Of a DNA stretch of 64,000 nt, positions 27,581 through 38,810 are shown in pieces. Under the pieces are notes generated by a model. That model had not been told where the DNA came from, made no database searches, and saw only the letters and a program-made list of their open reading frames with translations. Location of the stretch: assembly GCF_009711975.1 (NCBI RefSeq), contig NZ_VIKW01000022.1:31812-95811 (forward strand), given 5' to 3'. The translations under genes were made by a program, and so were the position numbers. The stretch is from Anabaena sp. UHCC 0204. GTDB taxonomy: Bacteria > Cyanobacteriota > Cyanobacteriia > Cyanobacteriales > Nostocaceae. Every line of letters starts with the position of its first letter. Position 1 is the stretch's first letter.

Positions 27581-28690
27581 ATGCTCCAAAGACTATATGT
27601 ACATAACTTCAGATGTTTAGAAAACTTTGAACTAACCATGAAAGAGATGTCATCTGCTCTCTTGATTGGAAAAAATGGTACAGGTAAATCAACTATTGCA
27701 ACTGCATTAGAGGTACTTCAATCTATTGGTAGAGGGATAAATAGAGTTGGTCAACTTGTAAAGTCTAAAGATTTTACTCGTAACAGATATGATGTTCCCA
27801 TTCGCTTGGAAATAGAAGTATTACTTGAAGAAAAATTATACAAATATGTCCTGGCTTTGGAATTGCCAGAAAAATTTAAAGAGCTGCGAGTTTTTGAAGA
27901 ACAACTTTTAGTTGCCGGAAATCCAATTTACTCTCGCAAAGAAGCACAAGTTACTCTTTATAGTAGTTCAGAAAATCGGGAATCTCAGTTTTTAGTAGAT
28001 TGGCATTTGGTAGCCCTTCCAGTCATTCAAGAGCAATCAGAAACAGATCCACTTCATACTTTTAAAAATTGGCTTGCTCATATAATTATTTTAGCCCCAA
28101 TTCCTACTTTAATGACTGGAGATGCCAACGGGGAAACCTTACAACCAAAAAGAGATGGTGCAAATATTGGGGAATGGTTTTCTGGTTTACTGGGTAGATA
28201 TCCTGCGGCTTATAGAGAAGTTGACAAATATTTACGGGAAGTTATGCCCGATTTTCAAGACTTTTTGAATGAACTTATCGGTAAAGACTTCAAAAGTTTA
28301 ATTGTGAGATTTGCTGAAAATAATGCAACTTTGAATGTTAACTTTCAAGATTTATCTGATGGTGAAAAATGCTTTTTTCTTTGTACTGTAGTGTTAGCTG
28401 CTAATAAATTTTATGGTCCAGTTTTTTGCTTTTGGGATGAACCTGATAATTATCTTTCTATCTCAGAAGTTGGACATTTTATCACATCTCTAAGACGTTC
28501 ATTTAAAAATAATGGACAAATTTTAGTAACTTCTCATAATCCTGAAGCAATTAGAAAATTCTCCAATGAAAACACCTTTGTTCTGGATAGAAAAAGTCAC
28601 TTAGAACCAACTTTAATTAGATTGCTTAGTGATATACCTATTACTGGTGATCTAATTAATTCCTTGATTTGTGGTGATATAGAATTATGA
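27581..28690 (+). CDS. AAA family ATPase (RecF/SMC-like, ABC-type head)
   Basis: A 369-residue ATPase with Walker A LLIGKNGTGKST (residues ~28-37), an ABC-like signature FQDLSDGEKCFFL (~254-266), Walker B VFCFWDEPDN and an H-loop ILVTSHNPEA. This is the arrangement of AAA_15/AAA_21 overcoming-lysogenization-type ATPases. It overlaps the next gene by four bases (ATGA). Such ATPase plus TOPRIM-like pairs occur in phage-defence systems (OLD, PARIS), so a defence role is possible but unproven. ATG 27581 is preferred to the TTG two codons upstream. Confidence 0.8.
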   Translation: MLQRLYVHNFRCLENFELTMKEMSSALLIGKNGTGKSTIATALEVLQSIGRGINRVGQLVKSKDFTRNRYDVPIRLEIEVLLEEKLYKYVLALELPEKFKELRVFEEQLLVAGNPIYSRKEAQVTLYSSSENRESQFLVDWHLVALPVIQEQSETDPLHTFKNWLAHIIILAPIPTLMTGDANGETLQPKRDGANIGEWFSGLLGRYPAAYREVDKYLREVMPDFQDFLNELIGKDFKSLIVRFAENNATLNVNFQDLSDGEKCFFLCTVVLAANKFYGPVFCFWDEPDNYLSISEVGHFITSLRRSFKNNGQILVTSHNPEAIRKFSNENTFVLDRKSHLEPTLIRLLSDIPITGDLINSLICGDIEL

Positions 28691-29094
28691 GTATAAATAA
28701 GAATAAACCACATCTGTTAATTTTACCTGAAGATGATGCTAATCGTCAAATTATTAATGGATTTATTCAAAATTTAAATGTGAATAATCGGGCTATTCAA
28801 ATCTTACCAATTGCTGATGGTTGGAAAAAAACTGTAGATAAATTCACAAATGATCATATCAAAGCCATGCGGCAATATCCACAGAGAAACATCTTATTAA
28901 TTATTGATTTTGATGAATGTGAAAATAGATTAGATTTTGTAGAAAATTATATTCCAGATGATATAAAAAATAGAGTATTTGTTTTAGGTGTACAATCTAA
29001 TCCAGAGAGTCTAAAGAGAGATATTCAAAAAAATTTTGAGACTATTGGAGAATCTCTCGCTACAGATTGTGTGGAAAATAATCATAAATTATAG
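28687..29094 (+). CDS. TOPRIM-like partner of the ATPase, probably truncated by an in-frame TAG
   Basis: A 135-residue product with LLILPEDDANRQIINGF near the N-terminus and NILLIIDFDE near the middle, an acidic pattern reminiscent of TOPRIM/DUF4435-like nuclease partners. The frame continues past the TAG at 29092-29094 without another stop to TAA 29173-29175. That adds 26 codons of protein-like sequence (EHHLLIHNKPELERM, then SVKPFLF). A single TGG-to-TAG change would explain this, so the full-length gene was probably 162 residues. I recognise the fold only loosely. Confidence 0.6.
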   Translation: MSINKNKPHLLILPEDDANRQIINGFIQNLNVNNRAIQILPIADGWKKTVDKFTNDHIKAMRQYPQRNILLIIDFDECENRLDFVENYIPDDIKNRVFVLGVQSNPESLKRDIQKNFETIGESLATDCVENNHKL

Positions 29095-29358
29095 GAACAT
29101 CATCTTCTCATACATAATAAACCTGAGTTAGAACGGATGATTTTATCTGTTAAACCATTCCTGTTTTCAAATTAAACTAAGAAACAATATACTAAGTAGG
29201 TAGATGCTAATCAACCCAACTATGTAACGAACTGTAAATTACCCAAAACTCTTGGGATTGCTGCGTTCCACTCCGTTCCACTCGCAATGACATAGTTATA
29301 AGTTTTCCCACCTACCTACTTAGAATAAATTAATCATATAGCAAGCCCTAAATAGAAT
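29095..29358. other. Gap: readthrough tail then AT-rich non-coding
   Basis: The first 81 bases are the in-frame extension of the preceding truncated gene. The rest shows no gene. A GTAGGTAGAT/CACCTACCTACTT type inverted pair (about 29195-29320) flanks a short GC-richer tract containing a CGTTCCACTC direct repeat, which looks like another degenerate palindromic element. Confidence 0.45.
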
Positions 29359-29449
29359 AGGACTTACGCAATAACTCTCTGAAACTCTTATTTCTCCGCG
29401 TCCTCTGCGTCCTCTGCGGTTCATTTCTTCATGATTTTGCGTAAGTCCT
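29359..29449. repeat. MITE-like repeat, family A copy 2
   Basis: Same orientation and nearly the same sequence as the copy at 2750-2842. It has terminal AGGACTTACGCAA inverted repeats and an interior with CGTCCTCTGCG repeats. Confidence 0.85.
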
Positions 29450-29601
29450 GTAGAATATTAACGACAAGCTAATGTTAAATAAAGCTACAAAATTTTAACA
29501 AAACTTTACTAAATAGCTCTGAAAATAATTTTTAGGCGATAATAGAAATATAAGCAAATAGAATTTACAGAAAATAATTCCTCTGTAAGTAGAGGTGGAA
29601 T

Positions 29602-29718
29602 ATGACAACCCAAGATTTTATTATCCCGCATGGTTACACCCATTTACTCGTTAAAATCGGTGTAGTGGTTTTAGCACTATTCCTGTGGTTTATATTCACA
29701 GCTACCCCCGTTGTTTAA
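29602..29718 (+). CDS. Small single-pass membrane protein (38 aa)
   Basis: ATG 29602 is preceded by AGAGGTGG at a suitable distance. The frame runs 38 codons to TAA 29716-29718. The product starts MTTQDFIIPHGYTHLL and then has one hydrophobic segment (VKIGVVVLALFLWFIFTA). This is the size and layout of small photosynthetic or NDH-1 complex subunits, but I cannot match it to a named one. Its strong ribosome site and clean membrane helix argue for a real gene. It is convergent with corA. Confidence 0.6.
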   Translation: MTTQDFIIPHGYTHLLVKIGVVVLALFLWFIFTATPVV

Positions 29719-29755
29719 ATACATTCACAATTTAGAGGTGTTTTGCGAAACATCT

Positions 29756-30907
29756 CTAGCGGTGAAAATCTTTTTGGAAATTCACAGAATTATTCAACCA
29801 ACCACGTCGCCAAAAAAAGAATATCAGACTCATAGCCACTAACGCCATAACTCCTAAACATAAGGGATAGCCCCAATACCAATTTAATTCAGGCATATTC
29901 AGGGGTGATTTTTCAGTATTGAAATTCATTCCGTATACCCCAGCGATAAAAGTCAAAGGAATAAAAATAGAAGAAACCACAGTTAGGAGTTTCATAATCT
30001 CATTCATTTTATTACTAATCGCTGATAAATATACATCCATTAATCCAGATACTAATTCTCGGTATGTTTCCACTATATCCATGACTTGCACTGCATGATC
30101 ATAACAGTCCCTTAGATAAACTCTCACATCATCATTAATTAATTCACTACCATCTCTAATTAAAGAATTTATAGCATCTCTTTGAGGCCAAATTGCTCGA
30201 CGAAGTTGCAATAATTCTCTCCTGATTTTATAAATTTTCTGTAAAGTTTTCTGAGTTGGGTTAACAATAACTTCCTCTTCTAAATCATTAATACGTTCGC
30301 CATAAAGTTCTAAAACTGGAAAAAATCCATCAATAATTGCATCTAATAAAGAATAAGCTAAATAATCACTTCCTTGTCTACGGATGATTCCTTTACCTTT
30401 ATTAATTCTCATCCTTACGCCATCAAAACAATCATGTTCAGGTTCTTCCTGCACTGTTAGTACATAATGTTTACCTAATACCAAACTAACTTGTTCACTA
30501 TAATAACTCCCATTATTTTGATTAGGCACAACCATGTGAGCAATGATCACTAATTGATCTTCATAATCTTCGATTTTCGGACGTTCTACCATATTGACAA
30601 TATCTTCTAAAACTAGAGGATGTAAATCAAAGGATTGACCTAAACGCTGTAAAATATCTTTGCTACCTAAACCTTGAACATCTACCCAAGAAACAGATTC
30701 TGTATTCAAATAATTACTACATTCTTCTGGATAACTTATTTGTTTATGAATGAAATCAGTTCGGTTATAGTCCATTAAGAAAATGATCGGCTTTTCAGCA
30801 TTTTCATCAACAATTATCATTCCCGGTGGAGTTCCTGGTTCATGATAAAATTCTTTACCATAAGACTGATTGATAACTCTAGGTAAACGGCGGATTTTTT
30901 TAACCAT
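29756..30907 (-). CDS. corA: Magnesium/cobalt transporter CorA
   Basis: A 383-residue CorA-family channel with a long cytoplasmic N-terminal domain (~1-310) and two C-terminal membrane helices. The loop motif YGMNF (GMN signature) lies between them, following SIFIPLTFIAGVYG. It mediates Mg2+ (also Co2+/Ni2+) uptake as a pentamer in the plasma membrane. The C-terminus is basic (FFWRRGWLNN). Length and motifs are typical. It is a single gene, convergent with the small membrane protein and downstream of groEL in the same direction, with a terminator between them. Confidence 0.92.
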   Translation of the reverse strand: MVKKIRRLPRVINQSYGKEFYHEPGTPPGMIIVDENAEKPIIFLMDYNRTDFIHKQISYPEECSNYLNTESVSWVDVQGLGSKDILQRLGQSFDLHPLVLEDIVNMVERPKIEDYEDQLVIIAHMVVPNQNNGSYYSEQVSLVLGKHYVLTVQEEPEHDCFDGVRMRINKGKGIIRRQGSDYLAYSLLDAIIDGFFPVLELYGERINDLEEEVIVNPTQKTLQKIYKIRRELLQLRRAIWPQRDAINSLIRDGSELINDDVRVYLRDCYDHAVQVMDIVETYRELVSGLMDVYLSAISNKMNEIMKLLTVVSSIFIPLTFIAGVYGMNFNTEKSPLNMPELNWYWGYPLCLGVMALVAMSLIFFFWRRGWLNNSVNFQKDFHR

Positions 30908-30970
30908 AAATATTTGATTTATCGTAGTTACGGAAAAGAAATGGTATTAGTCATCAGAATTTTAACGCAT

Positions 30971-31003
30971 ATAAAAAAGTTTGTCCTGTTACCAAGACAA
31001 ACT
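30971..31003 (-). terminator. Intrinsic terminator of groEL
   Basis: Read on the minus strand: AGTTTGTC, a 10-base loop, GACAAACT, then a TTTTTT run. It starts 40 bases after the groEL stop codon. Confidence 0.75.
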
Positions 31004-31042
31004 AGAGATTATTAAAAATTAAGGATTTGGGTGAGTGACAAA

Positions 31043-32743
<1,701 letters not shown>

Positions 32744-32772
32744 TTATTTCTCTATTGCTTCCATTAGACAAT

Positions 32773-32799
32773 TTAGCACTCACTGACAAAGAGTGCTAA
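32773..32799. promoter_or_regulatory. CIRCE operator (HrcA binding site) of groEL
   Basis: A perfect TTAGCACTC-N9-GAGTGCTAA inverted repeat, 33 bases before the groEL start. CIRCE is the binding site of the heat-shock repressor HrcA, so this groEL should be de-repressed on heat shock. Confidence 0.96.
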
Positions 32800-32903
32800 T
32801 CTCTTGCCAAAATTTAGAATAACAACCAAAATCTCAAAATTGACTAATATTAACAGTTGATACTTATGTTTGACTATAAAACTAATGATTATCTTGGGAG
32901 CAG

Positions 32904-33983
32904 ATGAACTTAGAAAACTCCCTTAAATCCCTTGGGATTGCTGAACCGAGCGGACCCGGCTGGTTAGCAGTAGTATTTACATTTCTATTAGCCTTGGTTG
33001 TCACCTGGCATTTAATTCCCACAATTCGCAAATTTGCCTTAGAAGTAGGTTGGGCAGATCAACCAAACGCCCGCCGACTGAACCAAGAACCATTACCTAA
33101 TGCTGGGGGTTTAGCCATCTATGCAGGAGTAATTGCGGCTATGGTACTAGCTAGTCTCTTGCGACCTATTGAACTGCAAGGTGTTTTGGCTCAGGTATTA
33201 ACAATTTTATTAGGAGGTTCAATACTAGTCCTAGTTGGCTTTATTGATGACCAATTTGGCTTACCTCCATCGGTGCGTTTATGGGCGCAGGTAACAACAG
33301 CACTTTTACTTGTTGGTAATGGTATTAGCATCAAATTTGCCTTTGGTACACCCATTGATTCTTTCCTTTCTATGGCATTTACAGTCCTATGGGTGGTAGG
33401 GATTACAAATGCTATCAACCTGATGGATGGGATGGATGGTTTAGCTGGTGGAATCAGCTTTATTACCGCTATCAGTTTATTAGCAGTTTCTGCCCAATTT
33501 GATAATCGTGCGGCGGCAACTTTAGTTTTAGCCGCTTTGGGAGGTGCAGCACTAGGATTTTTACGCCATAATTTTCACCCTTCACACATCATTATGGGTG
33601 ATGCTGGTGCATACTTTTTTGGCTATGTGTTAGCAGCCACCAGCATCTTAGGCAAACTCCAACAAAATACAGTTTATGCCCTAATCCCCACAGTTTTATT
33701 TTTGTTGTTACCGGTGATTGATACTACTCAGGTATTTGTGCGTCGGCTCATGGCTGGAAAAAACCCTCTGAGTACACCAGGGAAAGACCACCTGCACCAT
33801 CGCTTGTTGGCTTGGGGATTATCACAACGTCATGCAGCTTTTACCCTATGGACGATTACTTTACTTTGCAATTTACTAGCTATGAGAGTACAGGGGATGA
33901 GTTTTCCGGTGATGATGGCTACTGCTATTGGTATTATCTTGATGTTAGGTTTTACCGTGTGGCAGAGAATGTTGAATAATTGA
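32904..33983 (+). CDS. WecA/MraY-family undecaprenyl-phosphate sugar-1-phosphate transferase
   Basis: A 359-residue polytopic membrane protein of glycosyltransferase family 4. The conserved aspartate motifs are visible: GFIDDQFGLPPSVRLWAQ (DD) and NAINLMDGMDGLAGG (NxxNxxDGxDGLA). The C-terminal HHRLLAWGLSQRH loop (HxHH-like) matches WecA rather than MraY. The enzyme would put a HexNAc-1-phosphate on undecaprenyl phosphate and start O-antigen, exopolysaccharide or heterocyst-envelope polysaccharide synthesis. The exact sugar is unknown. It is divergent from groEL, and convergent with fabG across a tandem-repeat tract. Confidence 0.88.
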   Translation: MNLENSLKSLGIAEPSGPGWLAVVFTFLLALVVTWHLIPTIRKFALEVGWADQPNARRLNQEPLPNAGGLAIYAGVIAAMVLASLLRPIELQGVLAQVLTILLGGSILVLVGFIDDQFGLPPSVRLWAQVTTALLLVGNGISIKFAFGTPIDSFLSMAFTVLWVVGITNAINLMDGMDGLAGGISFITAISLLAVSAQFDNRAAATLVLAALGGAALGFLRHNFHPSHIIMGDAGAYFFGYVLAATSILGKLQQNTVYALIPTVLFLLLPVIDTTQVFVRRLMAGKNPLSTPGKDHLHHRLLAWGLSQRHAAFTLWTITLLCNLLAMRVQGMSFPVMMATAIGIILMLGFTVWQRMLNN

Positions 33984-34119
33984 CAGGTGATAGGTGACAG
34001 GTGACAGGTGACAGGTGACAGTGAAGAAGCAGGGGAAGTAGGAGAGAACAATATTCTTTTGCAACGGACAACTAACCACTGACAACTGACAACTGACAAC
34101 TGACCACTGACCACTGACA
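33981..34119. repeat. Short tandem heptamer repeats between two convergent genes
   Basis: Tandem GACAGGT units at 33981-34020 and GACAACT/GACCACT units at 34066-34117, a pattern typical of Nostocales chromosomes. Confidence 0.8.
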
Positions 34120-34121
34120 AA

Positions 34122-34970
<849 letters not shown>

Positions 34971-35054
34971 TCAATTTACTTAATGCCTGAAGAATAAAAT
35001 TTCAATTCCAAGATAGGATAAACAGTGATTTACTTGTTTTTTTACTTAATGCTT

Positions 35055-35453
35055 ATGAAAAGCTATTGGTCGCGTCTACTTTCTCTAGTCTTAGTTCTAG
35101 TGATTGGCTTAGTTGGTTGTAATGGTAGTCCAGATAGCTTAACTGGGGATTATCGTCAAGATACCTTAGCTGTAGTGAATATTTTGAGACAAGCGATAGA
35201 ATTACCACAAGATTCCCCCGATAAAGCCGCCCTGAAAGCAGAAGCACGTCAAAAAATTAATGACTTTTCGGCTCGCTACCAGCGGAATAACTCTATCACT
35301 ACTCTTAGTTCATTTACAACAATGCGAACCGCCCTCAACTCTTTAGCGGGACATTACAGTTCTTACCCCAATCGTCCTGTTCCCGAAAAACTCAAAAAAC
35401 GGTTAGATTCTGAGTTTAAGCAAGTAGAAGCAGCATTAAGACGTGGTGCTTAA
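35055..35453 (+). CDS. psb27: Photosystem II assembly lipoprotein Psb27
   Basis: A ~132-residue lipoprotein with a signal peptide ending in the lipobox LVGC. The four-helix Psb27 domain follows: GDYRQDTLAVVNILRQAIEL, ARQKINDFSARYQRN and TMRTALNSLAGHYSSYPNRP. It binds the lumenal side of photosystem II assembly intermediates (CP43) and keeps the manganese-cluster site accessible. ATG 35055 gives the typical N-terminus. A GTG at 35025 with an AGGA-like site would add ten hydrophobic residues and cannot be excluded. A clear terminator follows. Confidence 0.93.
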   Translation: MKSYWSRLLSLVLVLVIGLVGCNGSPDSLTGDYRQDTLAVVNILRQAIELPQDSPDKAALKAEARQKINDFSARYQRNNSITTLSSFTTMRTALNSLAGHYSSYPNRPVPEKLKKRLDSEFKQVEAALRRGA

Positions 35454-35509
35454 TCTATATCTCAAAGATGATTTTTTCAAAACTGAAATTAAATATAAAT
35501 TTCCTTACG

Positions 35510-35531
35510 AGCAGGCCTAGCCTGCTTTTTA
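35510..35531 (+). terminator. Intrinsic terminator of psb27
   Basis: AGCAGGC, loop CTA, GCCTGCT, then TTTTATT; a compact 7-bp GC-rich stem 57 bases after the stop. Confidence 0.8.
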
Positions 35532-35550
35532 TTCATGGATTAAGAAATTC

Positions 35551-35648
35551 GGTGTTGCATAGTTGAAGTATGAATTAGCCTCACGCAAAGACGCAAAGAT
35601 AAGAAATTTAAAAATTCAAGCAAATTTCATACCTGAATTTAGCAACCC
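35551..35648. repeat. MITE-like repeat, family B copy 1 (degenerate)
   Basis: Imperfect terminal inverted repeats (GGTGTTGC... / ...AGCAACCC). The interior GAATTAGCCTCACGCAAAG is shared with the reverse complement of the copy at 43165-43274. Confidence 0.65.
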
Positions 35649-35696
35649 TAGAAGTTCTAATTAAGCTATTCCATCATACATTCAAAATTAATTATC

Positions 35697-37196
35697 ATGT
35701 CTGATCATTCCTGGAAACTTTTCAGAATAATCTGCTCCTGGCAAAATTTATTTACCATAATTATTAGTAATACTTTATTGATTTTTAACTTAGGAAATCA
35801 ACCCGCCATTGCCCAAAATAAGCAAGATTGTCGGGTATCATCAAAAATTATTCAAGAAAAAGAAAAATTTAGGCTATTAGCACTTAAAGGTAATAAAGAG
35901 GCAGAAAATCGTTACCAACAACTAATTAAACAGCATTCACAGGAATTACAAAAATGCCGTACTCAGATTTGGCCACAAACCCAAGCTCTGTGGTTGCGCT
36001 TGTATCCTTGTGACACCAAGCCGGGAGCAATTGATCACATCATGGATCGCATTGTCAACCAAGGATATAACCAAGTTTATTTGGAAGTATTTTATGATGG
36101 CCGGGTACTATTACCAGCAGCGAATAATCCCACAGTTTGGCCATCTGTAATTCGGACAAAGGGAGCGGAAAAAGTTGATTTGTTAGCCACAGCCATTCAA
36201 AAAGGCAGACAACGGGGTTTAAAAGTTTATGCTTGGATGTTTACTAATCATTTTGGTTATAGCTATGCTCAACGTCCAGATAGACAAGAAGCGATCGCTC
36301 GCAATGGTAAAAATCAAACCAGTTTATCTGTAGTTGAAGATGGTTCACAAGTCTTCATTGATCCCTATAATACCCAAGCGAAAACCGATTACTATCGCCT
36401 GGTGCAGCAAGTGGTACTCCGTCGTCCAGATGGTATCCTCTTTGATTATGTGCGTTATCCTCGCCAATCTGGGACTAATTCTATCGCCACCAAAGTTCAT
36501 GATTTATGGCTATTTACGCCTGCTACCCAAGAAGTTTTATTTCGCCGCGCCCAGAATTACAAAGGTTTGGAATTAATTCGCCGCTTTTTAACTAAGGGAT
36601 ATGTGAGTGCTGGAGATATTGCAGAAGTTGATAAACGCTATCCCCAAGAAGATGAACCAATGTGGGAAGGACGTATTCCCCCAAAAACACAAAAATCTCT
36701 ACTTTCTTTAGTAGAGAAACAACGGATTTTGCAGTTGGATTTATGGTTATTCACCGTTGCTCACGCTATGCAAGGAATCTTAGATTTTGTGGCTTTAGCA
36801 AATTATCCAGGAGAACAACAAGGTATTCCTGGTGGAGTCGTATTTTTCCCAGAAGCTAATCAAGCTTTAGGCCAAGGATATGATTCTCGTTTGCAACCTT
36901 GGGATAAATTTCCCAGTAACTTAGAATGGCATCCCATGGCTTATGCGACTTGTGGGAATGGGAATTGTATTATTTCCCAAGTGCAACGGGTTTTGAGCAT
37001 GGCGCAACCAGGGACAAAAATTATTCCTGCTTTAGCTGGTAAGTGGGGAGCATCAATTGGTAATCGTCCCTCTTTAGAAGTACAAATGCAAGCATTACGC
37101 CAACTAGCTCCGCAAATCCAGGGAGTTAGTCATTTTGCTTATTCTTGGCAATATCCTGATCATGATAGCGATCGCAAATCTTGTAATGCTCGTTAA
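35697..37196 (+). CDS. Secreted GHL10-like (family 10-type) glycoside hydrolase
   Basis: A 499-residue protein with an N-terminal hydrophobic segment ending in NQPAIAQ, probably a signal peptide with cleavage after AIAQ. The mature domain begins with alternating strands typical of a TIM barrel (WLRLYPCDTKPG, QVYLEVFYDGRVLLP, LKVYAWMFTNHFGYSY, GILFDYVRYPRQSG) and the EWHPMAYATCGNG region. This matches the putative GHL10/DUF4015-like hydrolases of cyanobacteria, whose carbohydrate substrate is unknown. It should act in the periplasm or outside the cell. It is followed closely by a HigA-like gene on the same strand. Confidence 0.75.
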   Translation: MSDHSWKLFRIICSWQNLFTIIISNTLLIFNLGNQPAIAQNKQDCRVSSKIIQEKEKFRLLALKGNKEAENRYQQLIKQHSQELQKCRTQIWPQTQALWLRLYPCDTKPGAIDHIMDRIVNQGYNQVYLEVFYDGRVLLPAANNPTVWPSVIRTKGAEKVDLLATAIQKGRQRGLKVYAWMFTNHFGYSYAQRPDRQEAIARNGKNQTSLSVVEDGSQVFIDPYNTQAKTDYYRLVQQVVLRRPDGILFDYVRYPRQSGTNSIATKVHDLWLFTPATQEVLFRRAQNYKGLELIRRFLTKGYVSAGDIAEVDKRYPQEDEPMWEGRIPPKTQKSLLSLVEKQRILQLDLWLFTVAHAMQGILDFVALANYPGEQQGIPGGVVFFPEANQALGQGYDSRLQPWDKFPSNLEWHPMAYATCGNGNCIISQVQRVLSMAQPGTKIIPALAGKWGASIGNRPSLEVQMQALRQLAPQIQGVSHFAYSWQYPDHDSDRKSCNAR

Positions 37197-37228
37197 AGCA
37201 ATATAGCAAATTAAGGAAGTTTAATATT

Positions 37229-37528
37229 ATGAATTTGAAACCGATTAGAACAGAAGCAGATTATCAACAAGCTTTAAGAGAAATTGAACAAATATTTGAG
37301 GCTGAACCTAATACACCAGAATATGAAAAACTAGATATTTTAACGACTTTAGTAGAAGTTTATGAACAACAAAATGATCCTATTGAACCTCCATCGCCCA
37401 TTGCCGCAATTTTATATTATTTAGAAAGTCGTAATCAAGGAATTTCTACTTTTATTGAAAATTTAAAACATCATGGAGTTAGTGAAGAAATAATTAATAC
37501 TGCTTTAAATGAAATGACTCACGGATGA
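37229..37528 (+). CDS. HigA-like antitoxin-type protein, orphan
   Basis: A 99-residue protein whose first half, LKPIRTEADYQQALREIEQIF and EYEKLDILTTLVEVYEQ, matches the N-terminal region of HigA antitoxins up to PIEPPSPIAAILYYLESR. The second half (GISTFIENLKHHGVSEEII) lacks the usual DNA-binding pattern of that family. No HigB toxin lies beside it. Either it is an orphan antitoxin with a changed C-terminus or a protein of another role. It starts 33 bases after the hydrolase gene. Confidence 0.65.
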   Translation: MNLKPIRTEADYQQALREIEQIFEAEPNTPEYEKLDILTTLVEVYEQQNDPIEPPSPIAAILYYLESRNQGISTFIENLKHHGVSEEIINTALNEMTHG

Positions 37529-37683
37529 TGGGATGTAAGTCCCTTTTTGCGGACGTGGGGATGTGCGATAGCTACGCTCGGCGCAGGCATCGCGCAAACG
37601 CTGAATTGTCAGTTCGCTTGTTTGGGTGTGGGAAGGAGAACGCCTGCTAAAATAGAAATAATTTGAACTTCCAGGAGAAATAA

Positions 37684-37917
37684 ATGATCACATTAGAAAT
37701 GGCGATCGCTAAAATCAAAAAATTACCTCTTGAACAGCGCAATGAAGTAATTAAATTTATCGAGTTCTTAGAATTTAAATCAGGAAACATTGATCTTATT
37801 TCACAAGAGACAAAAACTACAAAGAATTACCCACTGAGAGGAAAACCTATTACCATTGCTAGTGATTTTGATGAACCTATGCCTGAACTTTGGGAAGCAT
37901 TAGCCGATAGCTTATAA
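37684..37917 (+). CDS. DUF2281-like small protein (orphan antitoxin type)
   Basis: A 77-residue protein with MAIAKIKKLPLEQRNEVIKF at the N-terminus and a C-terminal DFDEPMPELWEAL tail, the layout of DUF2281 proteins that often accompany VapC-type toxins. No PIN toxin follows; instead a ParE-type toxin gene converges with it six bases away. The upstream ribosome site is AGGAGAAATAA-type, directly before ATG 37684. The preceding 155 bases are GC-richer than their surroundings and show no gene. Confidence 0.6.
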   Translation: MITLEMAIAKIKKLPLEQRNEVIKFIEFLEFKSGNIDLISQETKTTKNYPLRGKPITIASDFDEPMPELWEALADSL

Positions 37918-37923
37918 CTATAA

Positions 37924-38244
37924 CTATTCTTCTTCTGCTAAAATCTGCGAAATATCCCGTGCAGCATGAATTAACCGCACAATTTCAATATACTCATCCC
38001 CTTCTAAATAAAAAATTAGATGCTTTTCAAATCCTCTAACTCCCCACTTCCGCAAACCAACTAAACGTGGATTTTTAGCATTATAAATACCACCAATACC
38101 AGGTAGTTGTGCTAATTGGGAAAAGGTCTGCCTTGTAGCATCAAAAAAACTCAATGCTGCATTGAAATTATTCTCAGCAATATAGGCAAACTGTTCATCA
38201 AGATCAAGACTAGCCTTTGGTCTAATTACAATTCGTCTAGTCAT
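37924..38244 (-). CDS. parE: ParE/RelE-family toxin
   Basis: A 106-residue protein with the ParE pattern: IRPKASLDLDEQFAYIAEN at the start, FSQLAQLPGIG, and a C-terminal HLIFYLEGDEYIEIVRLIHAARD. ParE toxins poison DNA gyrase, while RelE relatives cleave mRNA; by sequence the ParE branch is more likely. The gene begins five bases after the antitoxin stop, an ordinary toxin-antitoxin layout with the antitoxin first. Nothing suggests inactivation. Confidence 0.82.
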   Translation of the reverse strand: MTRRIVIRPKASLDLDEQFAYIAENNFNAALSFFDATRQTFSQLAQLPGIGGIYNAKNPRLVGLRKWGVRGFEKHLIFYLEGDEYIEIVRLIHAARDISQILAEEE

Positions 38245-38249
38245 TGTTT

Positions 38250-38498
38250 TTATTTGCGAAGTCTCTCAAGAAGCTGAGTGCGTTTTTGTTCCCACCACTC
38301 ATCCGTAATCTCAATTACTTCACCGCTATCTAAGCCTTCTAATAGTAATGTTTCTAGTCGTACTTGTGCCACCCTTTCTAACTCTTGACGAATCAAATGT
38401 CGAATGTATTCACTTGTGGTACTATAGCCACCTTTTGCAACCTGTTCATTGATAAATTCCCGCATAGAATCGGGAAGAGAAATATTTACTGTAGTCAT
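38250..38498 (-). CDS. parD: ParD-family (CopG/RHH) antitoxin
   Basis: An 82-residue protein with the ribbon-helix-helix start VNISLPDSMREFINEQVAKG followed by YSTTSEYIRHLIRQEL, the ParD signature. It would bind and neutralise the downstream toxin and repress the operon. Two TTGTCAA heptamers 10 bases apart (38544-38550, 38554-38560) lie upstream of the start and are candidate operator half-sites, an inference only. Confidence 0.82.
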   Translation of the reverse strand: MTTVNISLPDSMREFINEQVAKGGYSTTSEYIRHLIRQELERVAQVRLETLLLEGLDSGEVIEITDEWWEQKRTQLLERLRK

Positions 38499-38810
38499 AG
38501 CTAATAAGTTTTTATATTTCTGATTCTTTAATTATGGCAAATATTGTCAATTTTTGTCAAATGCTTTGTAGGGATGTGAGCGATCGCTTATATCTTCTAA
38601 CCCATCTTAACCAATGTGCCAGTTGCGTAAGTCCTGTTGCAGTTCCAAGTTGAGTTTAAACTGACTGGTAGAGACAAGGTAACAGGCTTCAGGGAGCATT
38701 ATCCTCTGGGCATTGATGAAAAAACAGATAATTTTTGCTGAATTGCTACAGATAAAGACTAAACTAAAAAGTCTTGCACAGCAAACCCTGTCAATCAAAA
38801 TCAAGTCATT
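38499..38810. other. Divergent promoter region between parDE and serA
   Basis: No gene seen. It holds the two TTGTCAA heptamers, a GCGATCGC (HIP1) site near 38580 and an isolated TTGCGTAAGTCCTG end at about 38623-38636, which is one terminus of the family A repeat without its partner. Confidence 0.55.
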
